A stretch of DNA of 64,000 bases, taken from NCBI GenBank assembly GCA_035943635.1, contig DASZBX010000147.1:130245-194244 (forward strand), given 5' to 3'. The notes beneath the pieces were generated by a model. It did no database searches and had not been told where the DNA came from. It saw only the letters and a list, made by a program, of their open reading frames with translations. Origin of the DNA: DASZBX01 sp035943635 (GTDB taxonomy: Bacteria > Actinomycetota > Actinomycetes > Streptomycetales > Catenulisporaceae). A program made the position numbers and the translations under genes. Positions 55,959-64,000 of the stretch are shown here, piece after piece (position 1 is the stretch's first letter; every line of letters begins with the position of its first letter).

Positions 55959-57524
55959 TTACCCCGCGAGTTCGGCGTCGGGTTGCGGGTCCTCGTCCTC
56001 CTCCGTTTCGATCGGGAACTCGCGCAGGTGCTCCCCGGCGAAGTACACCCCGGCGAAGTAGGCCGCGAACCCGATCGCGGCCACGATCACCGAGTCCCAC
56101 GGGCCGCGGATCTTCCCGTCCCCGCCGAAGGAGCCGAACGGGGAGAGCACCAGCAGCAGCACCAGGTAGCCGACCAGCCAGGCCCCGCGCCGGATCCCGT
56201 CGGCGCCCAGGCCCTCGCGCCAGTGCTGGTAGCCGTACACGGCGACCGCGACCAGCAGCACCGGCATGGCGATCTTCACGTTGCCCCAGCCGGCCCAGTA
56301 GAAGATCAGCGTGGCCAGGGCGAACCCGATCGGGGCGAGCACCGAGGTGCCCGGGATCCAGCGGGCCCGGCGCTCCGGGTAGGCCCGGGCGTAGGCGCTC
56401 TGGCTGACCAGGGTCACCGAGTAGGCGAACAGGCCGAGCACGCTGGTCGCGGCCACGATCTTGTGCCAGGAGTGCAGACTCAGCAGGAAGGCCAGGCCGA
56501 TCGCGTAGTTGACCACCAGTGCGCGCTGCGGCACGCCGGTGCGGTGCAGCACCCGCAGCTGTGCGGGCAGGAATCCGTTCTGGGACAGGGCGTACACCTC
56601 GCGGCTGGTCTCCGCGGTGAAGACCAGGGCTGAGCCGCCGGGCGAGACGACCGAGTCGGCGTACAGCACCCAGGAGAACCAGCTCAGGTTCAGCATCACC
56701 GCGATCTGGGCGTAGGGCGAGGACAGGTCGATCCCGGACCAGCCGTTGCTGCCGACCGAGACCGTGCCGACGAACACCAGCTCCAGCGCCACGTACAGCA
56801 GGATCGACAGCAGCAGCGCGGTCACCACGGCGCGCGGGATGTCGCGCTTGGGGTTCCTGGCCTCCCCGGCCAGGTCGATCGGGCCCTGGAAACCGGTGTA
56901 CGCGTAGATGATCCCGGCGGTCGCGATCGCGGAGAGCGAGGCCGAGTAGCCCGACGGCGCGAAACCGCCGTGCTCGGTGAACGCCGAACTGTGGAAGCCG
57001 GACGCGCCCAGGCAGATCACCGTGGCGATCGGCACGATGAACTTCATCGCGGTCACCACCGCGTTGACCCGGGCGAACAGCAGCACGCTGAACCAGTTGA
57101 GCAGTACCAGCACGGCCATCAGCACCGCGGCGACGAGAATCCCGAGCGCGGTCAGCGAGCCGTTGCTGTAGATGCCGTGAACATGCGCGCTCGAGTACTG
57201 GAGCATGGCCGCGGCCTCGCTCGGCGGGTTGGTCGCGTAGGCGATCCAGATGCCCCAGCCGACCAGGGTGGCCACCAACCGTCCGCTGGTCAGGAACGGC
57301 CAGCGCACCAGTCCGCCGGTGCGCGGCAGGGTCGCCCCGAGCTCGACCATCACCAGGGCTATGATCAGCAGGGCCAGGCCGCCGAGCACCCAGGTGATCA
57401 GCGAGGCCGGGCCGGCCGCCTTGGCCGCGGTCTCCCCGCCGAGCAGCCAGCCCGAGCCGATCACCCCGCCCAGGCCGATCGCGGTCAGCTGCCAGTAGCC
57501 CAGATCACGCTTGAAATCCGCCAT
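55959..57524 (-). CDS. APC family amino acid permease
   Basis: 521 residues with about 12-14 membrane helices. The APC consensus is at the start: YWQLTAIGLGGVIGSGWLLG, including the unwound G-S-G substrate site in helix 1, then MVELGATLPRTGGLVRWPF in helix 2 and AIATAGIIYAYTGFQGPIDL with EARNPKRDIPRA in the helix 6-7 loop. The C-terminal tail is acidic (FPIETEEDEDPQPDAELAG). It imports an amino acid with protons or exchanges it. ATG at 57524 is used; GTG at 57533 is possible. Divergent from the lpdA-like gene. Confidence 0.92.
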   Translation of the reverse strand: MADFKRDLGYWQLTAIGLGGVIGSGWLLGGETAAKAAGPASLITWVLGGLALLIIALVMVELGATLPRTGGLVRWPFLTSGRLVATLVGWGIWIAYATNPPSEAAAMLQYSSAHVHGIYSNGSLTALGILVAAVLMAVLVLLNWFSVLLFARVNAVVTAMKFIVPIATVICLGASGFHSSAFTEHGGFAPSGYSASLSAIATAGIIYAYTGFQGPIDLAGEARNPKRDIPRAVVTALLLSILLYVALELVFVGTVSVGSNGWSGIDLSSPYAQIAVMLNLSWFSWVLYADSVVSPGGSALVFTAETSREVYALSQNGFLPAQLRVLHRTGVPQRALVVNYAIGLAFLLSLHSWHKIVAATSVLGLFAYSVTLVSQSAYARAYPERRARWIPGTSVLAPIGFALATLIFYWAGWGNVKIAMPVLLVAVAVYGYQHWREGLGADGIRRGAWLVGYLVLLLVLSPFGSFGGDGKIRGPWDSVIVAAIGFAAYFAGVYFAGEHLREFPIETEEDEDPQPDAELAG

Positions 57525-57750
57525 GTCCGCCACGCTCCCCGGTGTCCGCGGAACCGTCTCCCGAACAGTTCCTGAGAGTACTTACATACGGCGGGAATGG
57601 GCGTTCGGCGAACAATCCGCCGTTTTCTTTGCTACCGCTTGACTTCACAGGGTCACGATCCGGCGACCGGCCGGATTGGTCTGGACCATTCAGCCCGACG
57701 GTGGCTCTCGCCCGAACCCGATTGGCTCCGAGCAGTAGGGATACTGGACA

Positions 57751-59154
57751 ATGGACGACGTGACGAGAATCGCGATCATCGGTGGCGGCCCCGGCGGATA
57801 CGAGGCGGCCCTGGTCGCCGCACGACTCGGCGCGGAGGTGACGATCGTGGACCGGCAGGGCATCGGCGGCGCCGCGGTGCTCACCGACTGCGTGCCGTCC
57901 AAGACCCTGATCGCCACCGCCGACGTGATGACCGCGTTCGAGTCCGGGCCCGAACTCGGCGTCCGGGTCGGCGACGGCGGCCCGCACTGCGTCACCGGGG
58001 TGGACCTGGCCAAGGTCAACGCCCGGGTGCTCGCCCTGGCGGCCAAGCAGTCCGAGGACATCGCCGAGGGCCTGGGCAAGGCCGGGGTGACCGTGCTGCA
58101 CGGCTCCGGCACCGTGGTCGACGGCGGCCGCGCGGTGCAGGTGGCCCTGCCCGAGGGCGGGAACCTGACCATCCGGGCGGACGCGGTGATCCTGGCCACC
58201 GGCGCCCGGCCGCGGGAGATGGCCACCGGCCGGCCGGACGGCGAGCGGATCCTGAACTGGACCCAGCTCTACGACCTGACCGAGCTGCCCGAGGAGCTGA
58301 TCGTGGTCGGCTCCGGGGTCACCGGGGCCGAGTTCGCCGGCGCCTACCAGGCCCTGGGCTCGCGGGTGACCCTGGTCTCCTCGCGCGACCGGGTGCTGCC
58401 CGGCGAGGACCAGGACGCCGCCGCCGTGCTGGAGGAGGTCTTCCAGCGCCGCGGGATGCGCGTGCTCGGCCGCTCCCGGGCCGCGAGCGTGGTGCGCGAG
58501 GGGGACCGGGTGGTGGTGAACCTGGAGGACGGGCGCTCGATCGAGGGCTCGCACTGCCTGATCGCGGTCGGCGCGCTGCCGAACACCGAGGGGCTCGGCC
58601 TGGCCGAGGCCGGGGTCGAGACCACGCCGTCCGGGTACATCACGGTCGACCGGGTCTCACGCACCTCGGTGAGCAACATCTACGCGGCCGGCGACTGCAC
58701 CGGCGTGCTCGCACTGGCCTCGGTGGCCGCGATGCAGGGCCGGATCGCGGTCTACCACGCGCTCGGCGAGGCGGTCTGGCCGATCAACCTCAAGCGGGTC
58801 TCCTCGAACATCTTCACCGCCCCGGAGATCGCCACGGTCGGACGCACCACCGTGACCGCGGAGAGCGGGGACCCGGGGTTCGACGTGGTCAAGCTGCCGC
58901 TGGACACCAACCCGCGGGCCAAGATGCTCGGTTTCCACGACGGATTCGTCAAGCTCTACGCGCGGCCCGGTTCCGGCACCGTGGTCGGCGGGGTCATCGT
59001 CGCGCCGCGGGCCAGCGAGCTGATCCACTCGGTGTCGATGGCGGTCGACCTGCATCTGACCGTGGACCAGGTGGCCTCGGTGTTCACCGTCTACCCGTCG
59101 CTGTCCGGCTCCATCGCCGAGGCGGCACGCCGGCTGCACAAGGACGAGGAGTGA
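57751..59154 (+). CDS. lpdA: NAD(P)H-quinone dehydrogenase, LpdA-like flavoprotein without redox disulfide
   Basis: 467 residues, pyridine nucleotide-disulfide oxidoreductase family. FAD site RIAIIGGGPGGYEAALVAAR, NAD site LIVVGSGVTGAEFAGAYQAL, and the second FAD block SNIYAAGDCTGVLALASVAA. The usual C-x4-C redox motif reads GGAAVLTDCVPSKTLI: the first Cys is replaced, so it cannot act as a lipoamide dehydrogenase. This matches Mycobacterium tuberculosis LpdA (Rv3303c), which reduces quinones. The C-terminal dimer domain lacks the His-Glu pair of disulfide reductases. ATG at 57751; TAGGGAT 10-15 bp upstream suggests a short leader. Confidence 0.88.
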   Translation: MDDVTRIAIIGGGPGGYEAALVAARLGAEVTIVDRQGIGGAAVLTDCVPSKTLIATADVMTAFESGPELGVRVGDGGPHCVTGVDLAKVNARVLALAAKQSEDIAEGLGKAGVTVLHGSGTVVDGGRAVQVALPEGGNLTIRADAVILATGARPREMATGRPDGERILNWTQLYDLTELPEELIVVGSGVTGAEFAGAYQALGSRVTLVSSRDRVLPGEDQDAAAVLEEVFQRRGMRVLGRSRAASVVREGDRVVVNLEDGRSIEGSHCLIAVGALPNTEGLGLAEAGVETTPSGYITVDRVSRTSVSNIYAAGDCTGVLALASVAAMQGRIAVYHALGEAVWPINLKRVSSNIFTAPEIATVGRTTVTAESGDPGFDVVKLPLDTNPRAKMLGFHDGFVKLYARPGSGTVVGGVIVAPRASELIHSVSMAVDLHLTVDQVASVFTVYPSLSGSIAEAARRLHKDEE

Positions 59155-59209
59155 CGGATCTCACGTCGCGCTGACCCCGGCCCGCACCGACCGAGGCCCG
59201 ACATGACCA

Positions 59210-59242
59210 GGCCCCCGCCGTCCGATCCGGACGACGGGGGCC
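59210..59242. terminator. Bidirectional terminator between convergent lpdA-like and carboxylase genes
   Basis: GGCCCCCGCCGTCC (59210-59223) pairs with GGACGACGGGGGCC (59229-59242) apart from one C-A mismatch, with a GATCC loop. Confidence 0.78.
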
Positions 59243-59277
59243 GTTGCTGTCACTGCGCCGCGTTCACCGCGCGCGGC

Positions 59278-61053
59278 TCAGTCCTTGATCTCGCACAGCG
59301 CGCTGCCCGCGGACACGGTCGACCCGACCTCGGCCACCAGGCCGACCACCGTGCCGGCCTTGTGCGCGTTCAGCGGCTGCTCCATCTTCATCGCCTCCAG
59401 CACGACGACCAGGTCCCCGGCCTGCACGTGCTGGCCCTCCTCCACCGCGACCTTCACGATGGTGCCCTGCATCGGGCTGGCCAGCGCGTCCCCGGAGGCC
59501 GCGGCCCCGGCCTTCTTCCCGGCCGCGCGGCGCGGCCCGGCCTTGCCGGCCGCCGCGGCCCGGCCGGCCCCGGACCCGCCGCCCAGGCTCAGCCCGGCCG
59601 GCAGCGACACCTCCAGCCGCTTGCCGCCGACCTCGACCGTGACCGACTCCCGGGCCTCGGGCTCGGCCGGCTCGGCCACCGGGCCGGCGTAGGCCGGGAT
59701 GGTGTTGTCGAACTCGGTCTCGATCCACCGGGTGTGCACCGCGAACGCGGCCTGCGGGTCGGCCGGCGCGAAGGCCGGGTCGGACACCACGACCTGGTGG
59801 AACGTGAGCGCGGTGGGCATGCCGTCGATCGCGAACTCGGCCAGCGCCCGGCGCGAGCGCTCCAGCGCCTGGGTCCGGTCCCGGCCGGTCACGATCAGCT
59901 TGGCCAGCAGCGAGTCGAAGTTCTGGCCGATCTGCGCACCCTGCTCGACCCCGGAGTCCAGCCGCACCCCCGGCCCGGACGGCGGCCGCCAGACGGTGAC
60001 CGAGCCGGGCGCGGGCAGGAAGTTGCGGCCCGGGTCCTCGCCGTTGATCCGGAACTCGAACGAGTGCCCGCGCAGCTCGGGGTCGCCGTAGCCGAGCTCC
60101 TCGCCGTCGGCCACCCGGAACATCTCCCGGACCAGGTCGATCCCGGAGACCTCCTCGGACACCGGGTGCTCGACCTGCAGCCGGGTGTTGACCTCCAGGA
60201 ACGAGATCGTCCCGTCCTGGCCGACCAGGAACTCGCAGGTGCCGGCGCCGACGTACCCGGCCTCGCGCAGGATCGCCTTCGAGGCCCGGTACAGCTCGGC
60301 CACCTGCGCCTCGGACAGGAACGGGGCCGGGGCCTCCTCGACCAGCTTCTGGTGCCGGCGCTGGAGCGAGCAGTCGCGGGTGGAGACCACCACGACGTTG
60401 CCGTGCGAGTCGGCCAGGCACTGGGTCTCCACGTGCCGCGGCCGGTCCAGGTACCGCTCGACGAAGCACTCGCCCCGGCCGAACGCGGCCACCGCCTCGC
60501 GCACCGCGGACTCGAACAGCTCCGGGATCTCCTCCAGCGTGCGGGCCACCTTCAGCCCGCGCCCGCCGCCGCCGAAGGCCGCCTTGATCGCGACCGGCAG
60601 GCCGTTCTCCCGGGCGAACGCGACGATCTCGTCCGCGTCGGCCACCGGGTCCGGGGTGCCGGCCACCAGCGGGGCCCCGGCCCGCAGCGCGATGTGCCGG
60701 GCCGCGACCTTGTCCCCGAGCGAGCGGATCGCGGACGGCGGCGGCCCGATCCAGGTCAGCCCGGCGTCCAGCACGGCCTGGGCGAACTCGGCGTTCTCGG
60801 ACAGGAAGCCGTACCCGGGGTGGACCGCGTCCGCCCCGGAGTCGGCCGCGGCCTTGAGCACCTTGTCGATGACCAGGTAACTCTCCCCCGGAGTGCTGCC
60901 GCCCAGTGCGTAGGCCTCGTCCGCGACCCGCACGTGCAGGGCGTCGCGGTCGGGCTCGGCGTAGACGGCGACACTGCCGATTCCGGCGTCCTTGCAGGCC
61001 CGAGCGACCCGGACGGCTATCTCGCCCCGGTTCGCGATCAGTACCTTGCGCAC
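59278..61053 (-). CDS. accA: Acyl-CoA carboxylase alpha subunit (biotin carboxylase plus BCCP)
   Basis: 591 residues, the typical length of Streptomyces AccA2. Biotin carboxylase: RKVLIANRGEIAVRVARACK, AVHPGYGFLSENAEFAQAVL, the ATP-grasp glycine loop KAAFGGGGRGLKVA, FVERYLDRPRHVETQCLADS, FLEVNTRLQVEHPVSEEVSG. The C-terminal biotinyl domain has the biotin-lysine in VVVLEAMKMEQPL, preceded by an Ala/Gly/Lys linker at about 490-520. It carboxylates its own biotin for a separate beta subunit acting on acetyl- or propionyl-CoA, supplying malonyl- and methylmalonyl-CoA. GTG at 61053 with AGGGAG seven bases upstream. No beta or epsilon subunit gene is adjacent. Confidence 0.95.
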   Translation of the reverse strand: MRKVLIANRGEIAVRVARACKDAGIGSVAVYAEPDRDALHVRVADEAYALGGSTPGESYLVIDKVLKAAADSGADAVHPGYGFLSENAEFAQAVLDAGLTWIGPPPSAIRSLGDKVAARHIALRAGAPLVAGTPDPVADADEIVAFARENGLPVAIKAAFGGGGRGLKVARTLEEIPELFESAVREAVAAFGRGECFVERYLDRPRHVETQCLADSHGNVVVVSTRDCSLQRRHQKLVEEAPAPFLSEAQVAELYRASKAILREAGYVGAGTCEFLVGQDGTISFLEVNTRLQVEHPVSEEVSGIDLVREMFRVADGEELGYGDPELRGHSFEFRINGEDPGRNFLPAPGSVTVWRPPSGPGVRLDSGVEQGAQIGQNFDSLLAKLIVTGRDRTQALERSRRALAEFAIDGMPTALTFHQVVVSDPAFAPADPQAAFAVHTRWIETEFDNTIPAYAGPVAEPAEPEARESVTVEVGGKRLEVSLPAGLSLGGGSGAGRAAAAGKAGPRRAAGKKAGAAASGDALASPMQGTIVKVAVEEGQHVQAGDLVVVLEAMKMEQPLNAHKAGTVVGLVAEVGSTVSAGSALCEIKD

Positions 61054-61311
61054 TAGAGGCTCCCTGTTGCTCGGCGGGTGTTCCCGATGGCGGTGGTTTT
61101 CTTCGAGTCTAGGCATTAATCCGCCCCGCTTCCTCATGGGGAGGATCACAGTGTGACGTTGCGGACTATCGGAAGAGCAGCTCACACCGTGACAACCGTT
61201 TGGCCTTCGCCCGCGTCCTGTTGGAGAGGGGCTCGCGCTAGGGTTCTTATCAGCTCGCCACCCCTCGTTGCGGTGAGCGAAGTTTCCGGTGTTTGAGAAG
61301 GATTCGACGAC

Positions 61312-63321
61312 TTGAGAACTCGGTTCGACATACCCGGTCGGCCTGCGCGGGTCGTTCGCATGCTGGCCGCGGTCGGCTGCGCTGCGGCGGTCTGCTGCGC
61401 GGTCATCCTGCCCGCGGACGCGGCGACCGCCGGCGGCCCGCGCGGGACGCCGGCGGGAAGCGCGCCGCTGCCGGACGAGCGCACCACCGACCCGGGCCAG
61501 CCCACCGGGCCGGCCGCCCCGACCAGCCCGGCGCAGCCCACCGAGCCTTCCGGCAGCGGGGGCGCCACCTCCCCGGAGAGCGGCGGCGGCAAGACCACGC
61601 CGGCCCAGCACCCGGCCTCCGGCAGCAGCAGGACCACGTCGGCGTCCACCTCCAAACACGGCTCGGGGACCAAGACCACGCCGCCCCCCGCACCGACCCC
61701 GCCGCCGCCCCCGGTCCAGCCGAGCGCCACCGCGACCACCCAGGCCTGCCTGCCGGACCAGCCGCTGGCGACCGGGACGACCGGCTACCTGGACCTGCCC
61801 GGGATCAGCGGCGGCTCGACCGCGCCGAACCACCTGCAGGAGTTCCCGCTCGGCTCGCTCGGCCCGGTGACCATGCTCCCGCCGCAGATCGACACCTCCG
61901 ACCTGGTGGTGATGACGGTCACCCGCCCGGTGGACCCCTCCTCGCAGAGCCTGTCCAAGGCCTCGCTGGTCGGCACCCGGTTCGCCTGCGCGCGGATCGA
62001 GCTGGGCCCCGGCCCCGGCTACGACTACGTCGACTACGCGCTGGTCAACGCCGGCCTGATCTCCGACATCGTCACCGGCAAGACCGAGACCCTGACCCTG
62101 ACCTACACCAGCATCGCCTGGAGCTACACCGCCCCGGGCAGCACGAACGCGTACAGCGACAGCGGGAACATCAGCACCCACCCCAAGGTCACCGCCGCGA
62201 TCCGGGAAGACTCGGAACTGCTGGCGAAGGGCACGCTCGGCCTGGCCGGGGTGTGCGCGCTGCTGCTGCTCCTGCTCTACTTCGCCGGCTTCCACCGCGC
62301 CCGAGTGCGCTACCGGGCCGGCTACCTGGTCCGCTACCGCCAGCGGCAGTACCGGTCAGCGCCGCAGCTGCCAGCGCCCGCCGCCCCGGCCGGACCCGCG
62401 CTCGACGCCCTGGCCGGCCCGCCCGACCAGCCGGGGCAGCCCGGTCCGCAGGCCGGTGACCTGGCCTGGCCGGGCGGGCAGGAGCAGCCGGGCGAGCTCG
62501 CCGCCGAGGTTGACCCCGATGGCCAGGGCCAGGGCGAGGGAGACCGCGGTGAACAGGTAGTCGAACCCGGGGCCGCGCTTGCCGTCGACGATGGACAGCA
62601 GTCCGAGATAGGCGGGGGAGCCGGGCAGCAGCGGGCACAGGGCGGGGATGGTGTAGGGCAGGCCGCTGGTCTGGGCGTGCCGGGCGACGAGCTGGCCGCC
62701 GAGGCCGAGCAGTCCGGTGGTGGCCAGGATGGCGACGGCCCGGGGGAACCCGGCCTCCCCGAGGGCTCCGGCGCAGCCCCAGGCGAAACCGCCGCCGAGG
62801 GTGGCGTAGAGCAGGACCGACCGGCGGACCTGGAGCAGGATGCCGTAGGTCAGGGCCAGGACGGCGGCGGCCAGGAGCTGGACCAGGGGGCGCCGGGGGA
62901 TGGCGGCGACGGCGTCCGGGTCCAGGACGACCCCGAAGTGGAGCCCGAGGTGCAGGACGAGGGCGACGCCGCAGATGATCGCGGCGGACAGGTAGAGGAC
63001 CTCGAGCAGCCGGGCCATCGAGGTGATGTAGAAGCCGGTGAGCCCGTCCTGGACGGAGGCGACCAGGGCGCGGCCGGGGAAGAGGGCGAACAGGCCGCCG
63101 GTGATCACGGCCGAGGCCCGGACGTCGGCGCCGAGCAGGGTGAGCAGGACGCCGAGCCCGGCGGCGGGCATGGCGGCGACGACGAACTGGTAGAACTCGG
63201 GCAGGGCGCGGACGGCGAGCAGCCGGGCCAGCCCGTCTCCGGCCAGGGCGGCGACGCAGGCGGTCAGGAAGACCAGCCAGCTGCCGCCGACCAGCACGGC
63301 CGCGGAGCCGGCCAGGACTGA
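61312..63321 (+). CDS. Secreted, membrane-anchored Hcp-like protein (3' end uncertain)
   Basis: TTG at 61312 with GAAGGA upstream. A signal peptide (VVRMLAAVGCAAAVCCAVIL) is followed by about 100 residues of Pro/Thr/Ser linker, then a 120-residue beta-rich domain (TGYLDLPGISGGSTAPNHLQ, VTRPVDPSSQSLSKASLVGT, FACARIEL, DYALVNAGLISDIVTG, LTLTYTSIAWSYTA) whose block order resembles Hcp tube proteins, then one membrane helix (LGLAGVCALLLLLLYFAGFH) and a basic tail to about 62350. The frame has no stop until 63321, but beyond 62360 it runs antisense through the ThrE-like gene and reads as shadow sequence. Either the tail is read into the overlap or a frameshift removed the stop. Hcp assignment is tentative. 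Confidence 0.6.
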   Translation: MRTRFDIPGRPARVVRMLAAVGCAAAVCCAVILPADAATAGGPRGTPAGSAPLPDERTTDPGQPTGPAAPTSPAQPTEPSGSGGATSPESGGGKTTPAQHPASGSSRTTSASTSKHGSGTKTTPPPAPTPPPPPVQPSATATTQACLPDQPLATGTTGYLDLPGISGGSTAPNHLQEFPLGSLGPVTMLPPQIDTSDLVVMTVTRPVDPSSQSLSKASLVGTRFACARIELGPGPGYDYVDYALVNAGLISDIVTGKTETLTLTYTSIAWSYTAPGSTNAYSDSGNISTHPKVTAAIREDSELLAKGTLGLAGVCALLLLLLYFAGFHRARVRYRAGYLVRYRQRQYRSAPQLPAPAAPAGPALDALAGPPDQPGQPGPQAGDLAWPGGQEQPGELAAEVDPDGQGQGEGDRGEQVVEPGAALAVDDGQQSEIGGGAGQQRAQGGDGVGQAAGLGVPGDELAAEAEQSGGGQDGDGPGEPGLPEGSGAAPGETAAEGGVEQDRPADLEQDAVGQGQDGGGQELDQGAPGDGGDGVRVQDDPEVEPEVQDEGDAADDRGGQVEDLEQPGHRGDVEAGEPVLDGGDQGAAGEEGEQAAGDHGRGPDVGAEQGEQDAEPGGGHGGDDELVELGQGADGEQPGQPVSGQGGDAGGQEDQPAAADQHGRGAGQD

Positions 63322-63852
63322 GGTGGCGGCTGAGACCAGCCAGCCCGGATACACGTCCGGGGCGCGCCGGATCTCGGCCAGCCCGGCGTACGCCTCCTCG
63401 ACCGTGCGCCGCCCGGCGTTGATCTCCACCAGCAGGGTGTGCGCGCCGGCCAGCCGATTGTAGTCCGACACCCGCCGGCGCACGCTGCGCGAGGCGGTCC
63501 AGGCCGGTTCGGTCAGGGTGGCCTGGTGCGAGATGGTCAGCAGGGTGAAGGTGACGGTCGTGTCGCAGCGCTCCAGGCCGTAGCTCAGCGCCACCCCGAG
63601 CATGGCCGCCTCGACCTCCTCGGAGCTCTCGCCGACCGACGACAGCAGCTCGCCGATCCGCAGGGCCAGGTCCAGCACCCGCCGGACGTTGACCGGCTGG
63701 GCGCCGGCGGCCGGGACCGGCCCGTCCGGGCGTTCGGACAGGCTGGTGCGCAGCAGGGTCCGGACGTGGTCGGACCAGGTGGTCCCGGGGCGCGGCGCCG
63801 GGCCGTGGTCCGGGTCCGGGGATATGGCGCCGGCGAGGGTTCCGTCAGTCAC
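62356..63852 (-). CDS. ThrE family threonine/serine exporter-like protein
   Basis: 498 residues. The soluble N-terminal DUF1212 domain (LALRIGELLSSVGESSEEVE, TVTFTLLTISHQATLTEPAW) is followed by about ten membrane helices in two bundles: the ThrE domain and the C-terminal ThrE_2-like part (LATTGLLGLGGQLVARHAQT, YTIPALCPLLPGSPAYLGLL). It exports threonine or serine by the proton gradient in Corynebacterium relatives. GTG at 63852. The last 35 residues are Arg/Gly-rich and lie over the end of the convergent Hcp-like gene. ThrE proteins of other genera end earlier, so the natural stop may also have been lost here. Confidence 0.9.
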   Translation of the reverse strand: MTDGTLAGAISPDPDHGPAPRPGTTWSDHVRTLLRTSLSERPDGPVPAAGAQPVNVRRVLDLALRIGELLSSVGESSEEVEAAMLGVALSYGLERCDTTVTFTLLTISHQATLTEPAWTASRSVRRRVSDYNRLAGAHTLLVEINAGRRTVEEAYAGLAEIRRAPDVYPGWLVSAATSVLAGSAAVLVGGSWLVFLTACVAALAGDGLARLLAVRALPEFYQFVVAAMPAAGLGVLLTLLGADVRASAVITGGLFALFPGRALVASVQDGLTGFYITSMARLLEVLYLSAAIICGVALVLHLGLHFGVVLDPDAVAAIPRRPLVQLLAAAVLALTYGILLQVRRSVLLYATLGGGFAWGCAGALGEAGFPRAVAILATTGLLGLGGQLVARHAQTSGLPYTIPALCPLLPGSPAYLGLLSIVDGKRGPGFDYLFTAVSLALALAIGVNLGGELARLLLPARPGQVTGLRTGLPRLVGRAGQGVERGSGRGGGRWQLRR

Positions 63853-63923
63853 TTGATGAGCTTACGACAGGGTGCGCGATTGACCTTGGGGCGTGCTGGC
63901 CTGGCGGGTTGCCTGATGGGTGA

Positions 63924-64000
63924 TCACCTCTCGGCGGTGCGGTCGGAGACCAGGCCGGCTACGGCTCGGTAGGTCTCGTCGAAGTCTTCGCGGCGGCCGA
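63924..64000 (-). CDS. C-terminal end of a leftward gene cut by the window
   Basis: The minus-strand frame entering from the right edge reads GRREDFDETYRAVAGLVSDR and stops at TGA (63924-63926). The helical D-F-D-E-x-Y-R-x-V pattern is reminiscent of the last helix of low-molecular-weight tyrosine phosphatases, but 24 residues are too few for an assignment. Same strand as the ThrE-like gene, 71 bp upstream of it. Confidence 0.5.
   Translation of the reverse strand, partial: GRREDFDETYRAVAGLVSDRTAER

Noticed and set aside
1..64000. CRISPR arrays, rRNA genes, full-length insertion sequences or a replication origin
   Set aside because: No regularly spaced repeats, rRNA segments, intact transposase frame or DnaA-box cluster were found.

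Overview
This window comes from a very GC-rich (roughly 70 percent) actinobacterium. The order leuB - ilvE - cimA - fumarylacetoacetase-like - gltX - tRNA-Gln, a ParC-type topoisomerase subunit beside a DUF5998 gene and a phosphodiesterase, several Pro/Gln-rich single-pass proteins, an Scr1-type regulator with its DUF6879 partner, and a Hanks-type kinase all point to Streptomyces or a neighbouring order such as Catenulisporales. The genus cannot be fixed from sequence reading alone.

Layout. 1-9.3 kb is housekeeping: the 3' end of serA, a membrane acyltransferase, and the branched-chain amino acid genes leuB, ilvE and cimA, followed by an FAH hydrolase overlapping gltX and a tRNA-Gln with its own promoter and terminator. 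cimA is preceded by a classical attenuator: a leader peptide with tandem Ile codons, then an intrinsic terminator. ilvE has a different leader, a hairpin that hides its ribosome binding site and encloses a 15-codon frame. 9.4-11.9 kb is a small accessory patch with a DUF6879/Scr1-family pair, operator-like repeats, a 37-residue peptide gene and repeats that look like insertion debris. 12-25.8 kb is a cell-surface polysaccharide locus: rmlA, rmlC, rmlD (rmlB is not in the window), four GT2 glycosyltransferases, a Wzx-type flippase, a large polytopic protein and two paralogous DUF2142 membrane proteins at its ends. 25.8-28 kb holds an ABC-F ribosome-protection gene with a long leader and a promoter shaped like WhiB7 targets. 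A 202-bp MITE with 29-bp inverted ends follows; its CTAG target supplies the stop codon of a PASTA-less Ser/Thr kinase.

30-48 kb is mixed chromosomal content: PLP decarboxylase, Nudix hydrolase, PAS-GAF-SpoIIE-HATPase phosphatase, parC, DUF5998, phosphodiesterase, sulfurtransferase, a decayed FAD monooxygenase fragment, a zincin_2 protein, SDR, MoaE, a Lon-like PDZ protease and others, ending at the initiator tRNA. 48.1-53.0 kb is an AT-richer island next to that tRNA. It has a frameshifted tyrosine-integrase remnant, an AbiE-type toxin-antitoxin pair and a 750-residue protein joining a caspase-like protease to a Ser/Thr kinase. The caspase-kinase fusion is the best candidate in the window for an undescribed, probably phage-defence or cell-death, system. 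53-64 kb returns to chromosomal genes: DUF4190, DUF218, a beta-helix-like surface protein, APC permease, LpdA-like flavoprotein, acyl-CoA carboxylase alpha chain, an anchored Hcp-like protein and a ThrE-family exporter whose reading frames overlap tail to tail.

Most long antisense open frames here are by-products of extreme third-position GC and are not annotated.
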